From Nostoc desertorum CM1-VF14 (GTDB lineage: Bacteria > Cyanobacteriota > Cyanobacteriia > Cyanobacteriales > Nostocaceae): a stretch of 64,000 bases of DNA. Position numbers and translations under genes: made by a program. Positions 55,132 through 63,785 of this stretch are shown here, piece by piece (position 1 is the stretch's first letter; every line of letters starts with the position of its first letter). The stretch covers positions 110,768 through 174,767 of the forward strand of contig JAHHHR010000009.1 in NCBI GenBank assembly GCA_019359245.1. Reading direction: 5' to 3'. The notes beneath the pieces are model-generated. The model worked only from the letters and a program-made list of their open reading frames with translations. It did no database searches and had not been told where the DNA came from.

Positions 55132-55890
55132 CTAAGCAGCTTGCTTATCTATTTCACTAAACTCGTTCAGCCGCTCGAGCCACAGATCCTTATAAAGTTC
55201 CATTTCCTGTGGAGTAAAAATAAATTCTTTATAGGAGCCATTACTGTTCAAATAAATTAAAGCGGCTTGTTCGACAGCATATAGTGCTTCAATTGGAATG
55301 TAATAGGCAGCCAACTGAATAACTTTGTCTTTAACCCAAGTCAAAGAAAGCTTAGGCTTTAGAGATGTTTTTAAGTCACTAAGAGTCAGGCTTTCGCGAT
55401 AGAAACCTAGCTGATCAAATTTACCGAAGTACCGATGCTTGAAGCTAATAATATACTGTTCGGAGAAAAGACAGTCACCAAAATTCGGCAGCAATGTATC
55501 GAGAGCCTCGACGTAGCTTTTATAAGAGTTTTTAAGTGTCTTTATTTCTCCGTATTTTAGGTATGAGTGAAGATAGAAATGAACAGCAATTCCGGCTCCG
55601 ATTGCTTCATCCCGAATGCGCTTGGCTTCTTTCCTTCCCACTCTTTCTTCCCATTTGCGAAGAGCCTCTATCGTCTTCTTGTCCTGTGTCCGTCTAAGAA
55701 TGCTACTAACGCTATAGAAAACATTCTGCGTGCTCACAGCTGTGCCTTGAGGAACATAGCAGGATTCACCAGCGAAGTTCTCTCTAATTAAAATAGGTAA
55801 ATTTTCTTCGCTGCTATTCAAAGGATGAAGGCTGCCATCGCGGCTACGATAATATAATGCTGCTTCTGGTAAGAATTGTTTTTTAGTCAT
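55132..55890 (-). CDS. PD-(D/E)XK nuclease (ExoV/Cas4/MGME1-like)
   Basis: This 252-residue protein is predicted to be a DNA exonuclease. The order of residues fits the RecB/Cas4 nuclease family: His104 in GIAVHFYLHSYL, Glu144 in FSEQYIIS, Asp159 in GKFDQLG, Asp172 and Lys174 in LSDLKTS, and Gln192 with Tyr197 in QLAAYYI. The frame is complete. It starts 18 bases after the reconstructed stop of the reverse transcriptase gene and is last in the cargo operon, so it may be the toxic or effector part of a retron-like defence system. I do not know a characterised retron with this effector. It could alternatively be an unrelated cargo gene. Confidence 0.78.
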   Translation of the reverse strand: MTKKQFLPEAALYYRSRDGSLHPLNSSEENLPILIRENFAGESCYVPQGTAVSTQNVFYSVSSILRRTQDKKTIEALRKWEERVGRKEAKRIRDEAIGAGIAVHFYLHSYLKYGEIKTLKNSYKSYVEALDTLLPNFGDCLFSEQYIISFKHRYFGKFDQLGFYRESLTLSDLKTSLKPKLSLTWVKDKVIQLAAYYIPIEALYAVEQAALIYLNSNGSYKEFIFTPQEMELYKDLWLERLNEFSEIDKQAA

Positions 55891-55908
55891 ATAGAGTACA
55901 CCTAGTAT

Positions 55909-56809
55909 CTACATACTCTCGTTTGCCTTTATAATCTGTTGCGCTTGCGATTCTAAACCTTTCAGTGACTGTATTAAATGTTCTTTTTCGGTGTGTTCAG
56001 TTTCTCGCATAATTGCTTGGCGGTGTTCGTGCATCTTTTTGTGCTGTATATTAATTAGGTATTTTTAATTTTCCATCATTGACAATCACTCCTGTTATTT
56101 TACGTGGCTTATTGCCGACATAGCGCTTTTCCTTGTCCCTGTTTTCACGGAGTCCACAACGCAAGAATTCCCTCTTAACTTGCCAAATTAACTTATCCGG
56201 TACGGAGGAACCAGAAATCGTAACATCATCCATGTATACAGTTAGAGTACATCCTGCGCTTCTTACCTGTTCATGTATCGCTTCCCACATACTGATATGA
56301 GCAAAGTAGGAAAGGATGGGACTCAGCGGACTTCCCGTCGGCAAATGCCCATTAACGGTGGACAGTTTTGTTAATATACCAGCAACATCTGGAGAGCATC
56401 GCATTACCTTGTGGAAGAACGAGTAAACACGCCAAGATTGTGAAGAAGCAAAGTATTGCTTAATATCAAGACTTCGTACTTCATGACTATTTATGTGCGC
56501 TTTCGCATTAGTTATGTATGAACGTCGCACTGCTGGAGAATGTATAAAACTCGGCATTGCGATTTGGCTTAAAAGGTCTTTAATGCGTTTAAGAACTTTC
56601 ATTAATGGCCCCTTTGGAACTTGTACAAAGAAGAGTCGTTTCTTTCTAGGGTTAAATTTTTCTTTCTCTATGTACAGATCGTCCAGTCGGGTAAGCTCGT
56701 CAAGCTTTGTCCGAGTTATATACAGTAGCTTTGCAAGTTTTCCTTGAGATATCAGGCAGTAAAAAGGAGACTGATGTAACGGGTATTCTTTATACCTACT
56801 CCTCTGCAT
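55909..56809 (-). pseudogene. Retron-type reverse transcriptase, frameshifted
   Basis: The first frame (56809-56051, 252 residues) has all core motifs: retron NAxxH as NAKAH at 101-105, RT3 with Asp115 in LDIKQYF, RT4 GSPLSP at 159-164, catalytic YMDD at 192-195 and the retron Y-region triplet as ITG at 238-240. It stops at LKIPN. In another frame the sequence continues QHKKMHEHRQAIMRETEH ... QQIIKANESM to a stop at 55909, the normal C-terminal thumb. The shift is explained by a 4-bp duplication TAATTAAT at the junction; removing one TAAT gives IPNIQHKKMHE and about 298 residues, the usual retron size. The start overlaps the XRE gene by 14 bases. It may be inactive or only recently broken. 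Confidence 0.82.
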
Positions 56810-57104
56810 AGGAACGCTCAGACCTTTCCGCAATGAAATTGAGGAGTGCAAGAATTTTAGAAGAAACGAATGTTCTCACTTGTTCCGTTTTCACGTCTTT
56901 ATTCAAGCTTTCGGAAAAAAACATGATCGAAGATACGGGTATATCAAAAGCCTTTGAATATTGATTAAGTAGCTCAAGCGAGGGAGTTTTTTTCCCCGAT
57001 TCAATTTCCGAAATATGCGACTTAGATATTCCTAGCTTTTCTGCCAGTTGTTTTTGCGTCAAATCATGAAATATCCGTATCATCCTTAGAGCAGTATGGA
57101 GCAT
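56796..57104 (-). CDS. XRE-family regulator of the retron cassette
   Basis: This 102-residue protein has an N-terminal Cro/C1 helix-turn-helix: LTQKQLAEKLGISKSHISEIESGKKTPSLELLNQYSKAFDIPVSS. It is followed by a short helical tail. AAGGAGG precedes the ATG. Its stop overlaps the reverse transcriptase start by 14 bases, so translation is coupled. Small XRE proteins are known companions of one retron group (type VI as I recall), which supports calling this cassette retron-like. It probably represses the cassette or acts as antitoxin. Confidence 0.85.
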   Translation of the reverse strand: MLHTALRMIRIFHDLTQKQLAEKLGISKSHISEIESGKKTPSLELLNQYSKAFDIPVSSIMFFSESLNKDVKTEQVRTFVSSKILALLNFIAERSERSYAEE

Positions 57105-57161
57105 GTTTAACCTCCTTATTGAGAAGGTTTGAGTGAGGTTTGTATAGAAGAGTTTAGCAGT

Positions 57162-57329
57162 TTATATCTGCAATAGTTCGATCAGCCACTTGACTATTCG
57201 ATAAATAGCTGGGCCTACGCTAAATAGCAGACGGAGCGTTTGTGGTTTGCAGAGCCATTTTAGGAACTGCTTATACTTGCTCTTTTTTGACTGCCCCTGC
57301 CGTTTGTTGGGGTTGTTGTCGTTGTTCAT
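57162..57329 (-). CDS. 55-residue basic membrane peptide upstream of the XRE gene
   Basis: An ATG at 57329 preceded by AAGGAG (11 bases) opens a 55-codon frame. It begins MNNDNNPNKRQGQSKKSKYK, a hydrophilic basic part, and continues with an apolar helix (LRLLFSVGPAIYRIVKWLIELLQI). It is shorter than usual gene-calling cut-offs. It is first in the cassette, 57 bases before the XRE gene. Possible roles are a toxin-like membrane peptide or a small accessory of the retron. I do not recognise a named family. Confidence 0.6.
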   Translation of the reverse strand: MNNDNNPNKRQGQSKKSKYKQFLKWLCKPQTLRLLFSVGPAIYRIVKWLIELLQI

Positions 57330-57344
57330 AATGAACTACTCCTT

Positions 57345-57660
57345 ACATGTTGGTTTTGATTGCACTCATCCACTTTTCGCGAATGAGTGTTGCCCCAATC
57401 AAACCGGAGACGGCAGTTTAAACTCTCCCTATACAGAGCGCAGCAGATTGCCTTGGCTGCGCTGGTGTGCCCGGGTGGTCTAATAGTTATTCTGTTGTTT
57501 GACGACTGTAGTAGTGTTTGTTTCCGCTTTGACCCTCTTCAAGCTTTCGCTTTCGGTGTGATCGCTACGACACTGCTAAGTAGTTATACTATTAATAAGT
57601 TACTAGCAAGCACAGTAGAAGGTGGCGTTCCATCTTCCTCAGACCACCAAGGGTGATCTA
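57345..57660 (-). ncRNA. Structured non-coding region, candidate retron msr-msd
   Basis: The region between the 55-residue gene and the right end has no credible gene and is dense in hairpins on the minus strand. GGTTTGATTG (57404 side) pairs with CAATCAAAACC, enclosing CACTCAT/ATGAGTG. A perfect GCGCAGC/GCTGCGC stem lies around 57438-57462. GGTGG/CCACC lies at 57612-57644. A TAATAGT/ACTATTA pair at 57588-57594 and 57481-57487 could be the a1/a2 repeat, with a TTAGC just inside it as in retron priming sites. Position upstream of a retron RT operon fits. The exact boundaries are not decidable by eye. Confidence 0.45.
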
Positions 57661-57761
57661 GTGTTCGGCAAGTATTCTCTTTTCCCAACTAAAACTAATA
57701 TAACACAAGTTGGCGATTTTAGTTCGCTTATTGCGTTTTTTGTTAGCCAAAATGTAGGGCA

Positions 57762-57950
57762 ACAAATTATTTGACCAAAACGGCAGATTCTTTGTCAACA
57801 ATCCAAATTCTTCTACATTGCTTGTTCAAGCAATTTCTATAGCTTCATATCAGAAACGCTAAAAATCAGATTCTTCTAAAGCGAAGCTTACAAACTTGAA
57901 GAACTTGACAAATTATTTGTCGCTATGGTCAAACAATCTGTCGCTCTACA
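57762..57950 (+). mobile_element. Right end of the CAST element
   Basis: The terminal site GTCAAACAATCTGTCGCTC then TACA ends at 57950. A second site TTGACAAATTATTTGTCG lies at 57905-57922 and a weaker one, ACAAATTATTTGACC, at 57762-57776. Read from outside in, the tip is TGTAGAGCGACAGATTGTTTG, which aligns with the TGTACAG-x-GACA-type tip of type V-K ends. Chromosomal sequence resumes at TTAGT. Confidence 0.78.
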
Positions 57951-57977
57951 TTAGTTGAAAGGCGTTGCTGTAGCTCT

Positions 57978-58760
57978 CTAACTCGAAGCACTGGTATAAA
58001 ATCGCAATGCAAATCGCCAAAACCAAGTGGAAGCGAAAAACAACGCTACTGCTAATATTGCCGCACCTATTAACCAGCTAATTTCGCTTCGGCCTAGTAG
58101 CGCTTGGGCTGGTACAGTAGTTAAAAAAGCTACTGGCACCACAAAGGTGAAGAAAAAGCGGTAAGCAGTAGGATATGCTACGATGGGATATCGTCCAGCT
58201 TCTAACAAACCACGCAGTACTTCGGTAACGTTGTATATTTTGACGAACCAGATGCTCATCGCTCCGAGCATAAACCACAGGCTGTACAAAATCACCAAGC
58301 TGAAGAATAACGGCAGCATAACAAGTAGATAGTCGTCTATCCCTACACCGAGACGTTTACCTGCATAGCCAATAATAATACTACCAAAAACTAGATCAGG
58401 CATTCCCCAAGGTGAAAGGGTATGGGTGGAAAGCCAAAACTGACTGCGGATAGGTTTTAATAATATAAAGTCTAAAGTGCCTTCTTGGACATGGCGGACA
58501 ATGCGATTCAAGTTCGACGCTAGAAAAGTAGCAGAAAATCCTTGTAGTAAAGTAAAAATTCCTAGAACTACTAAAGCTGCATCCCATGACCAGCCACTAA
58601 AAGTGTAGCCATTCCGGTAAAACAAGAATAGTCCAAAGAGACTGCCTGCAAGATTTCCCAAGCTGCTGAGGGTAGCTATGAAAAAGTTAATCCGATACTC
58701 TAACTCTGCTGCGATCGCAGCACCCCAAAATAGTCTTAGTACTTTCAAATATCTTTGCAT
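57978..58760 (-). CDS. ABC-2 family transporter permease
   Basis: This 260-residue integral membrane protein with six helices resembles the DUF990/ABC-2 permeases that pair with an ATPase and a second permease for export of unknown compounds. Landmarks are a charged N-terminus (MQRYLKVLRLFWGAAIAAEL), VQEGTLDFILLKPI, and a C-terminal VPAQALLGR helix pair. No ATPase gene is adjacent in this window, so the partners are elsewhere. Confidence 0.8.
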   Translation of the reverse strand: MQRYLKVLRLFWGAAIAAELEYRINFFIATLSSLGNLAGSLFGLFLFYRNGYTFSGWSWDAALVVLGIFTLLQGFSATFLASNLNRIVRHVQEGTLDFILLKPIRSQFWLSTHTLSPWGMPDLVFGSIIIGYAGKRLGVGIDDYLLVMLPLFFSLVILYSLWFMLGAMSIWFVKIYNVTEVLRGLLEAGRYPIVAYPTAYRFFFTFVVPVAFLTTVPAQALLGRSEISWLIGAAILAVALFFASTWFWRFALRFYTSASS

Positions 58761-58931
58761 CTTGCATCAATAACCCAAAATGTATTATTTGTCACTATAA
58801 TTTTAAAGATTACGCAATAACTTCACGTAAATTTAATATTACTTTTTATTCAAGAAAATTGCTAATTTAAGAGCGGTTAGAGTCAGCTAAACTTAAGAAG
58901 AAATTGTTTAATAAATTTTAATAATTTTTTT

Positions 58932-59522
58932 ATGAGTACTGATTCACCTGTTAATTCTCCCGATAAGTCTGAATCCAACTTAGGGAAGCGTTTGAGAAAC
59001 TTTTTAGTTGTAATGGTAGCGATCGCTCTTAGCGTTGCCCTCATTTTAGGATTGCGAACTGAAACAACCTCGGCAACTCTAGCCAAGTTAAGTGATACTT
59101 CCATACCGCTAGACGTAGCTGTCAGCAACGGCAAGCCATCTCTAGTGGAGTTTTATGCTGATTGGTGTACTGTCTGTCAGAAGATGGCACCAGATATCGC
59201 TCAACTGGAAACAGAGTATGCTGACAAGATGAATTTTGTCATGCTGAATGTGGATAATACGAAGTGGCTACCAGAAATGCTGAAATATCGGGTAGATGGG
59301 ATTCCCCATTTTGTATTTTTGAGTCAGCAAGGGGAAACCATCGCCCAAGCGATCGGCGATCAACCCCGCACGATTATGGCTAGCAATTTAGAAGCTTTAG
59401 TTACTGGTTCATCTCTTCCCTATGCTCAAGCTAGCGGAAAAGTTTCCAAATTTTCAGCCCCAGTAGCACCAACGGCTAATCAAGATGACCCCCGCAGTCA
59501 TGGTAGCCAAGTGGTAAATTAG
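58932..59522 (+). CDS. txlA: Membrane-anchored thioredoxin-like protein (TxlA/HCF164 type)
   Basis: This 196-residue protein has a membrane anchor at residues 25-45 (FLVVMVAIALSVALILGL) and a thioredoxin domain with active site WCTVC near residue 80 (EFYADWCTVCQKMAPDI) and the cis-Pro in VDGIPHFVFL. This architecture matches cyanobacterial TxlA and plant HCF164, which pass reducing power across the thylakoid membrane for cytochrome b6f and plastocyanin maturation. A low-complexity tail of 40 residues follows. It is divergent from the ABC permease. Confidence 0.87.
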   Translation: MSTDSPVNSPDKSESNLGKRLRNFLVVMVAIALSVALILGLRTETTSATLAKLSDTSIPLDVAVSNGKPSLVEFYADWCTVCQKMAPDIAQLETEYADKMNFVMLNVDNTKWLPEMLKYRVDGIPHFVFLSQQGETIAQAIGDQPRTIMASNLEALVTGSSLPYAQASGKVSKFSAPVAPTANQDDPRSHGSQVVN

Positions 59523-59672
59523 CAGCATGGAGGGAATTTCAGCTAACACCTGCTGTAACAGCAAATTGCAAGTAAGTGAATTACAAAATGCAGGACTCAC
59601 GTATCAGATATAAAGAGTTTCTATCTCTTGCCTCCTGCATATTTCATAGAGAAGAACCGATCCCCGTCTCCT

Positions 59673-61040
59673 TCATGCAATAGATTGCTGCTTGAGACGC
59701 TTATGAGCGTACATTAATTCGTCAGACTTGGCGACTAGTTGTTCTAGTGACATATTGCTTTCTGGTGAGTAACGCTCTATCCCCATACTCATCGAAAGTT
59801 CATAGCTACGTTTTTGCTGTTGATTAAAGTTAGCGATATTTGCTTGCAGATACGCTTGGACACTATCAGCGTCCTTAAAGTAACTGGAAATGAAAACAAT
59901 GAATTCATCTCCACCCAAGCGGGCGACAATATCCGAGTTCCGAAAACTTTGCTTGAGTAATCGAGCAGCATCAACAATCAAAGCATCTCCTATGTCGTGA
60001 CCAAGGGTGTCGTTAATTTGTTTTAGCCCATCTAAATCAATAAAGATAACCCAGCACAACGCTTTCATGCGATGAGCAATTTTTAATTGTTGTTCAGCCA
60101 TCAGGAAGAAGCCACGTCGGTTATGCAAACCTGTTAGTTCATCGGTTAGCGATAACTGCCTTCCTTCAATCTCTGCTTGTTTACGATTTCGAACTTCGTG
60201 CATAAGTTCGATCTGAGCGATCGCCTGCCGGGTTAGGCGGCGCAGTGCATCCAACTGCTGGTAACTTAAACAACGAGGAATGGTATCGATTACACACAAC
60301 GTTCCGAGAGGAAAACCATTGGGCGTAACTAGCGGGACACCAGCATAAAAACGAATTTTAGGATTACCTTTAACTAGGGGATTGTTAGTAAAGCGATCGT
60401 CTTTGATGGCGTTGTGAACCACTAATATATCTTCTGGTTGAAGAATAGCATGGGCACAAAAAGCCCACTCTCTAGGTGTTTCCCTAGCTTTTAGTCCAAC
60501 CTTAGATTTAAACCATTGGCGATCGGCATCAACTAAGCTAATTAAAGCAATTGGAGTCTCGCAAATGTAGGCAGCAAGAGCAGTTATATCATCAAATGCT
60601 TGTTCAGGTAGGGTATCTAAAATATTGTAATCCGCTAATATTTTGAGCCTTTCTGTTTCATTTTCAGGTAGAGGAACAGTCTGACTTTTGACCGGATCTG
60701 GAGAATCTCTCTCCAAACCTTTCCCCTTTTCGTGGAAGAGCTTTGAATTCTCCCCATTCTCTACAAGGGTTGGGCGTTGGGGGGTTAGGTTTCGCCTTAA
60801 CGTTTCCAGATGACGTGAAAAGTCACGAGAAACATCTGGCGTTTTCACAAATAAATGTCTGAGCTTTAGCCAGGAAAGTCTGGTAGGCTGAAAATTTTGC
60901 AACAACCGCAGGGTTACCTCTCCAGCATCAGGGCTGCATGATATAAGCATCTCTGCAACAAAAATCAACATTCGGTTGAATATACAGAAATATTGTAGTA
61001 TATTGTATTCCTCATGCCTTTGGTTTGCTCTATTGTTCAT
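59673..61040 (-). CDS. GAF-GGDEF protein, probable diguanylate cyclase
   Basis: This 455-residue protein has an N-terminal 130 residues of low conservation. A GAF domain follows ([20 protein letters not shown] ... [12 protein letters not shown] ... [20 protein letters not shown]), of the type often fused to cyclases. The GGDEF domain has [14 protein letters not shown] and the catalytic RLGGDEF, so it should make cyclic di-GMP. No EAL domain and no clear RxxD inhibitory site were seen. AGGG lies eight bases before the ATG at 61040. An internal ATG (MLIFVAEML) is possible. Confidence 0.9.
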   Translation of the reverse strand: MNNRANQRHEEYNILQYFCIFNRMLIFVAEMLISCSPDAGEVTLRLLQNFQPTRLSWLKLRHLFVKTPDVSRDFSRHLETLRRNLTPQRPTLVENGENSKLFHEKGKGLERDSPDPVKSQTVPLPENETERLKILADYNILDTLPEQAFDDITALAAYICETPIALISLVDADRQWFKSKVGLKARETPREWAFCAHAILQPEDILVVHNAIKDDRFTNNPLVKGNPKIRFYAGVPLVTPNGFPLGTLCVIDTIPRCLSYQQLDALRRLTRQAIAQIELMHEVRNRKQAEIEGRQLSLTDELTGLHNRRGFFLMAEQQLKIAHRMKALCWVIFIDLDGLKQINDTLGHDIGDALIVDAARLLKQSFRNSDIVARLGGDEFIVFISSYFKDADSVQAYLQANIANFNQQQKRSYELSMSMGIERYSPESNMSLEQLVAKSDELMYAHKRLKQQSIA

Positions 61041-61160
61041 GTCACCCTAGCTTTCACTGTGCAAATTCCCTGAGTATGCAGATACTTACAAGGTCTTTTG
61101 CCCAAAGCGAGGTTGAAAATTATTAATATACACTAAAATTTATCAAAACTTATTATACTG

Positions 61161-61360
<200 letters not shown>

Positions 61361-61454
61361 GATGATTTATCCTACAATTGTTTGTTGAGTCTGTTGGTTC
61401 ATGAGCGATCGCGTGTAGTGGAAGCGATCGCTTAACTTTGCAGCCCAGTCCTGG

Positions 61455-61482
61455 TCATCTCTGCGTATAATCGCAGAGATGA
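61455..61482. promoter_or_regulatory. Perfect 11-bp inverted repeat between regulator and nifH relic
   Basis: TCATCTCTGCG (61455-61465) and CGCAGAGATGA (61472-61482) are exact reverse complements around TATAAT. The loop looks like a -10 box, and the site lies 95 bases before the nifH relic start on the minus strand, so it may be a repressor operator that overlapped a nifH promoter. A terminator for the upstream regulator gene is the alternative, but there is no T-run. Confidence 0.45.
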
Positions 61483-61647
61483 ATCGATATAGAGAAACTC
61501 AAAGCCTGGAAACTTTGACCTAAGCATTATCAGTTGTTGTCACAGAATCCCAAATGGTTGCTCAAGCCTCAAGAGTGGTTACAGCAGGAATTCAAATTTA
61601 TGCAGAGTTTTCCCCTATGATCAAACCAACCAAAATTGCAATCCACT

Positions 61648-62838
61648 CTAAATGGTCGCTACAACTTCCCCGATTCTAGTTGTATCATAGCCGCCAAGAA
61701 CTTCAAATTGCGAGTGAACTAACCTATGTCCCAAAGTACTAAGCAACTGCTGTACTGGCGCTTCTTCCAGATATTCTTTGAGAATCACTAAGTCATATCG
61801 TGACTGATGCAAAGGAATAAATCCTAGCCCAAAGGTAGTAGCTACAGATGCCGTGCTGATACCTGCATCGGCAGCTCCTAATGTTACTGCTTGGGCAACA
61901 TCTTGGTGGCTTTGAACAATACAGTCAAAGCCTTGGACTGCATGGAATGGCACTTGCTCCTGTTGAAGTGTTTGTTCCAAAAGTAAACGACTACCGGAAC
62001 CTGGTTCCCGATTGACAATAGTTCCTCCCGCTTGCACTAAGTCGGCAACTGTTCTGATTCCCATCGGATTACCAGACTGCACCATTAGTCCCTCCTCCCA
62101 GAATCCGAGCGTAATCACAACTGCTTCTCTTCCAGAAAGAACATCACGTACAAAGGGAATATTGTACTCACCTGTTGCGGAGTGGTATAGGTGCATCCCA
62201 GCGATGTGAGCTTCACCTCGACATAAACTGTGTAATGCAGCCATGCTGTTGGCGAAGTTATATTGGACTCGCAACTGGGGATGCCAACGTTCGGTAGCTC
62301 TCGCCCAAAGTGAAATCACAGGCGCACAGCCAGCAATCACGACTGTGTTGTGAAGTGTGTCCATATTATCGTCGAGCAGCCGGACTCGAACTTTATCTGT
62401 ACCATTCCGGCTCTCACTCTCTCCCTTCGGGTTCGGCAGTTTGCTTATGCCGGGGAACCCGTCCACCGCAACTGCCTCACCATCAGCTGGAATCATGTCT
62501 TGGCGAAAAGCATCCTTGCCAATCAAGGGATAAGCTATCCATTGCCCCCCAACCCTAGCCAGACTGACTCGTAGTTGCTGATCACAAGGAACAGATTTGA
62601 CAAGAACTGCTTCAATTTCAGGTAAATCCTGCTCTAGCCAGAATAGATCCTCAACTTGACAGCCAAGCGCTTTTGCTAGGCGGAGTGTAATCGCAACTGA
62701 GGGAGCATATTGTCCCGACTCTACACCACTAATGGTTTGACGGGTAACAGTAGCTATGTTCGCCAAGTCTTGCTGGCTCATGCCTAGACGGGTTCTAATT
62801 GACTTCAAGTTATTACGAAGATTACTATCCTGCTTCAT
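61648..62838 (-). CDS. XRE regulator with molybdate-binding-protein-like sensor domain
   Basis: This 396-residue protein has an N-terminal helix-turn-helix (LGMSQQDLANIATVTRQTISGVESGQYAPS) and a linker. From about residue 165 there is a periplasmic-binding-protein-like fold (VVIAGCAPVISLWAR, LCRGEAHIAGMHLYH, TIVNREPGSGSRLLLEQTL, AAVTLGAADAGISTA-like segment). This architecture belongs to regulators related to COG1910 and ModE-like metal sensing. With the adjacent nifH relic, a role in metal-dependent control of nitrogenase or molybdate genes is plausible but inferred. A 9-bp palindrome lies upstream at 62907-62937. Confidence 0.78.
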   Translation of the reverse strand: MKQDSNLRNNLKSIRTRLGMSQQDLANIATVTRQTISGVESGQYAPSVAITLRLAKALGCQVEDLFWLEQDLPEIEAVLVKSVPCDQQLRVSLARVGGQWIAYPLIGKDAFRQDMIPADGEAVAVDGFPGISKLPNPKGESESRNGTDKVRVRLLDDNMDTLHNTVVIAGCAPVISLWARATERWHPQLRVQYNFANSMAALHSLCRGEAHIAGMHLYHSATGEYNIPFVRDVLSGREAVVITLGFWEEGLMVQSGNPMGIRTVADLVQAGGTIVNREPGSGSRLLLEQTLQQEQVPFHAVQGFDCIVQSHQDVAQAVTLGAADAGISTASVATTFGLGFIPLHQSRYDLVILKEYLEEAPVQQLLSTLGHRLVHSQFEVLGGYDTTRIGEVVATI

Positions 62839-63358
62839 TGGCTTTAATCTCTTAGTTTCAAAAAGCCGTAGCGGATTTAACTAAATCTACCAAGGCAAAA
62901 GCACAATCTTTGAATGTATACCATTTTTATTCAAAGACTTTTTGTGCGATGGCGTACCCCGCCCTTTCTGGTGGCGATCGCACTCTTGATTCCCTCTAAA
63001 ACCAGAATATCATAAATCCCGCCAATTTTCTTGCGATCTGCAAAAATTTTTGCTCTAATTTATCTGCCATTTGCACAATAGTTATTCTGGCTGCTTAATT
63101 CTTTTTTTAGTAACTTCGCTTTATACCAATTAATTTGGTTGAAAGCAGCGATTGATACAGTTTTAGTAATCGGTTTCAGCTTTGATGCTTGATAGGAAAG
63201 TAACAAAAGCCGTAGAAAACTTACCAACAAATTCTGCCGCATGGGTAAATTTTACCCAAACTAAAAATTGTTAATTTTACTCATAGTAATACTGCACCAT
63301 CTTTACTGTGCAGAGATGAGAAAAAACTACAGTTTTTAGCACAATAATGGAGAGAGTG
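62839..63358. other. Intergenic region upstream of the XRE regulator
   Basis: A perfect inverted repeat TCTTTGAAT/ATTCAAAGA (62907-62915 with 62929-62937) lies 70-100 bases before the regulator start and may be its own operator. The rest is AT-rich with no supported gene. Confidence 0.45.
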
Positions 63359-63712
63359 ATGATTACCGAAGAAAACTTAGCCCAACAATTTACCCTTATT
63401 ATTGAGCAAGCTCACCCAAGAGCGTGGAAAATACTACGCCACTGTTATGTAAAAGTGCTAAATTCTCGTTCAAAAGGAGCGTATATTGCTCATGCCAAAT
63501 ATATAAGGATTTACTGTCCTGACAAACTGATTGCTGCTGTAGTAGCAGAAAAAGATTTACTGATAGAAGTGGCAGAATATCTTGGTCTAGTTGAAGTTGT
63601 TTGCTTGAATGCTACAAATCTATTGCACGATCCCAAATCGCGGCTTAAAAAGGCTTATCCTCAATTGTGGTTAGATTTGATGTGGATTGTGACGCAAAAG
63701 CAAGAATCATGA
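63359..63712 (+). CDS. Conserved small protein of unknown function
   Basis: This 117-residue soluble protein starts at the second ATG (MITEENLAQQFTLIIEQ) because GGAGAGAG precedes it; the first ATG, four codons upstream, overlaps that site. Composition is normal for a folded alpha/beta protein (HPRAWKILRHCYVKVLNSRS, IRIYCPDKLIAAVVAEKDLL, LGLVEVVCLNATNLLHD). I do not recognise a family. Confidence 0.65.
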   Translation: MITEENLAQQFTLIIEQAHPRAWKILRHCYVKVLNSRSKGAYIAHAKYIRIYCPDKLIAAVVAEKDLLIEVAEYLGLVEVVCLNATNLLHDPKSRLKKAYPQLWLDLMWIVTQKQES

Positions 63713-63785
63713 GAACTAGGATGTTCTGTAATATTAATCGTGCGAAACCCTCAGTTTGTTAACGTCTTAAAACAAAAAAAATCTT

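Larger units (their letters stand above)
54597..57950 (+). mobile_element. Degenerate non-autonomous CRISPR-associated transposon with retron-like cargo
   Basis: The outer boundaries are the left end at 54597 next to tRNA-Pro and a right end finishing TCGCTCTACA at 57950, about 3.35 kb in total. Inside are a homing spacer, a truncated type V-K CRISPR array, a 52-bp composite of left and right termini (55021-55072), and a cargo of nuclease, retron reverse transcriptase, XRE regulator and small peptide genes. tnsB, tnsC, tniQ, cas12k and the tracrRNA are all absent. No exact 5-bp target duplication is seen (ATTGT at the left, TTAGT at the far right, CGAGC after the inner end), so the present structure may combine two elements inserted in tandem and later deleted. 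Confidence 0.7.

Noticed and set aside
57247..57656. Two overlapping plus-strand frames upstream of the CAST right end
   Set aside because: They run through the structured non-coding region and antisense to the 55-aa gene, with no ribosome-binding site or family motif.
54592..57955. Exact 5-bp target-site duplication for the CAST insertion
   Set aside because: ATTGT at the left and TTAGT at the far right share only three of five bases, and CGAGC after the inner right end does not match either.
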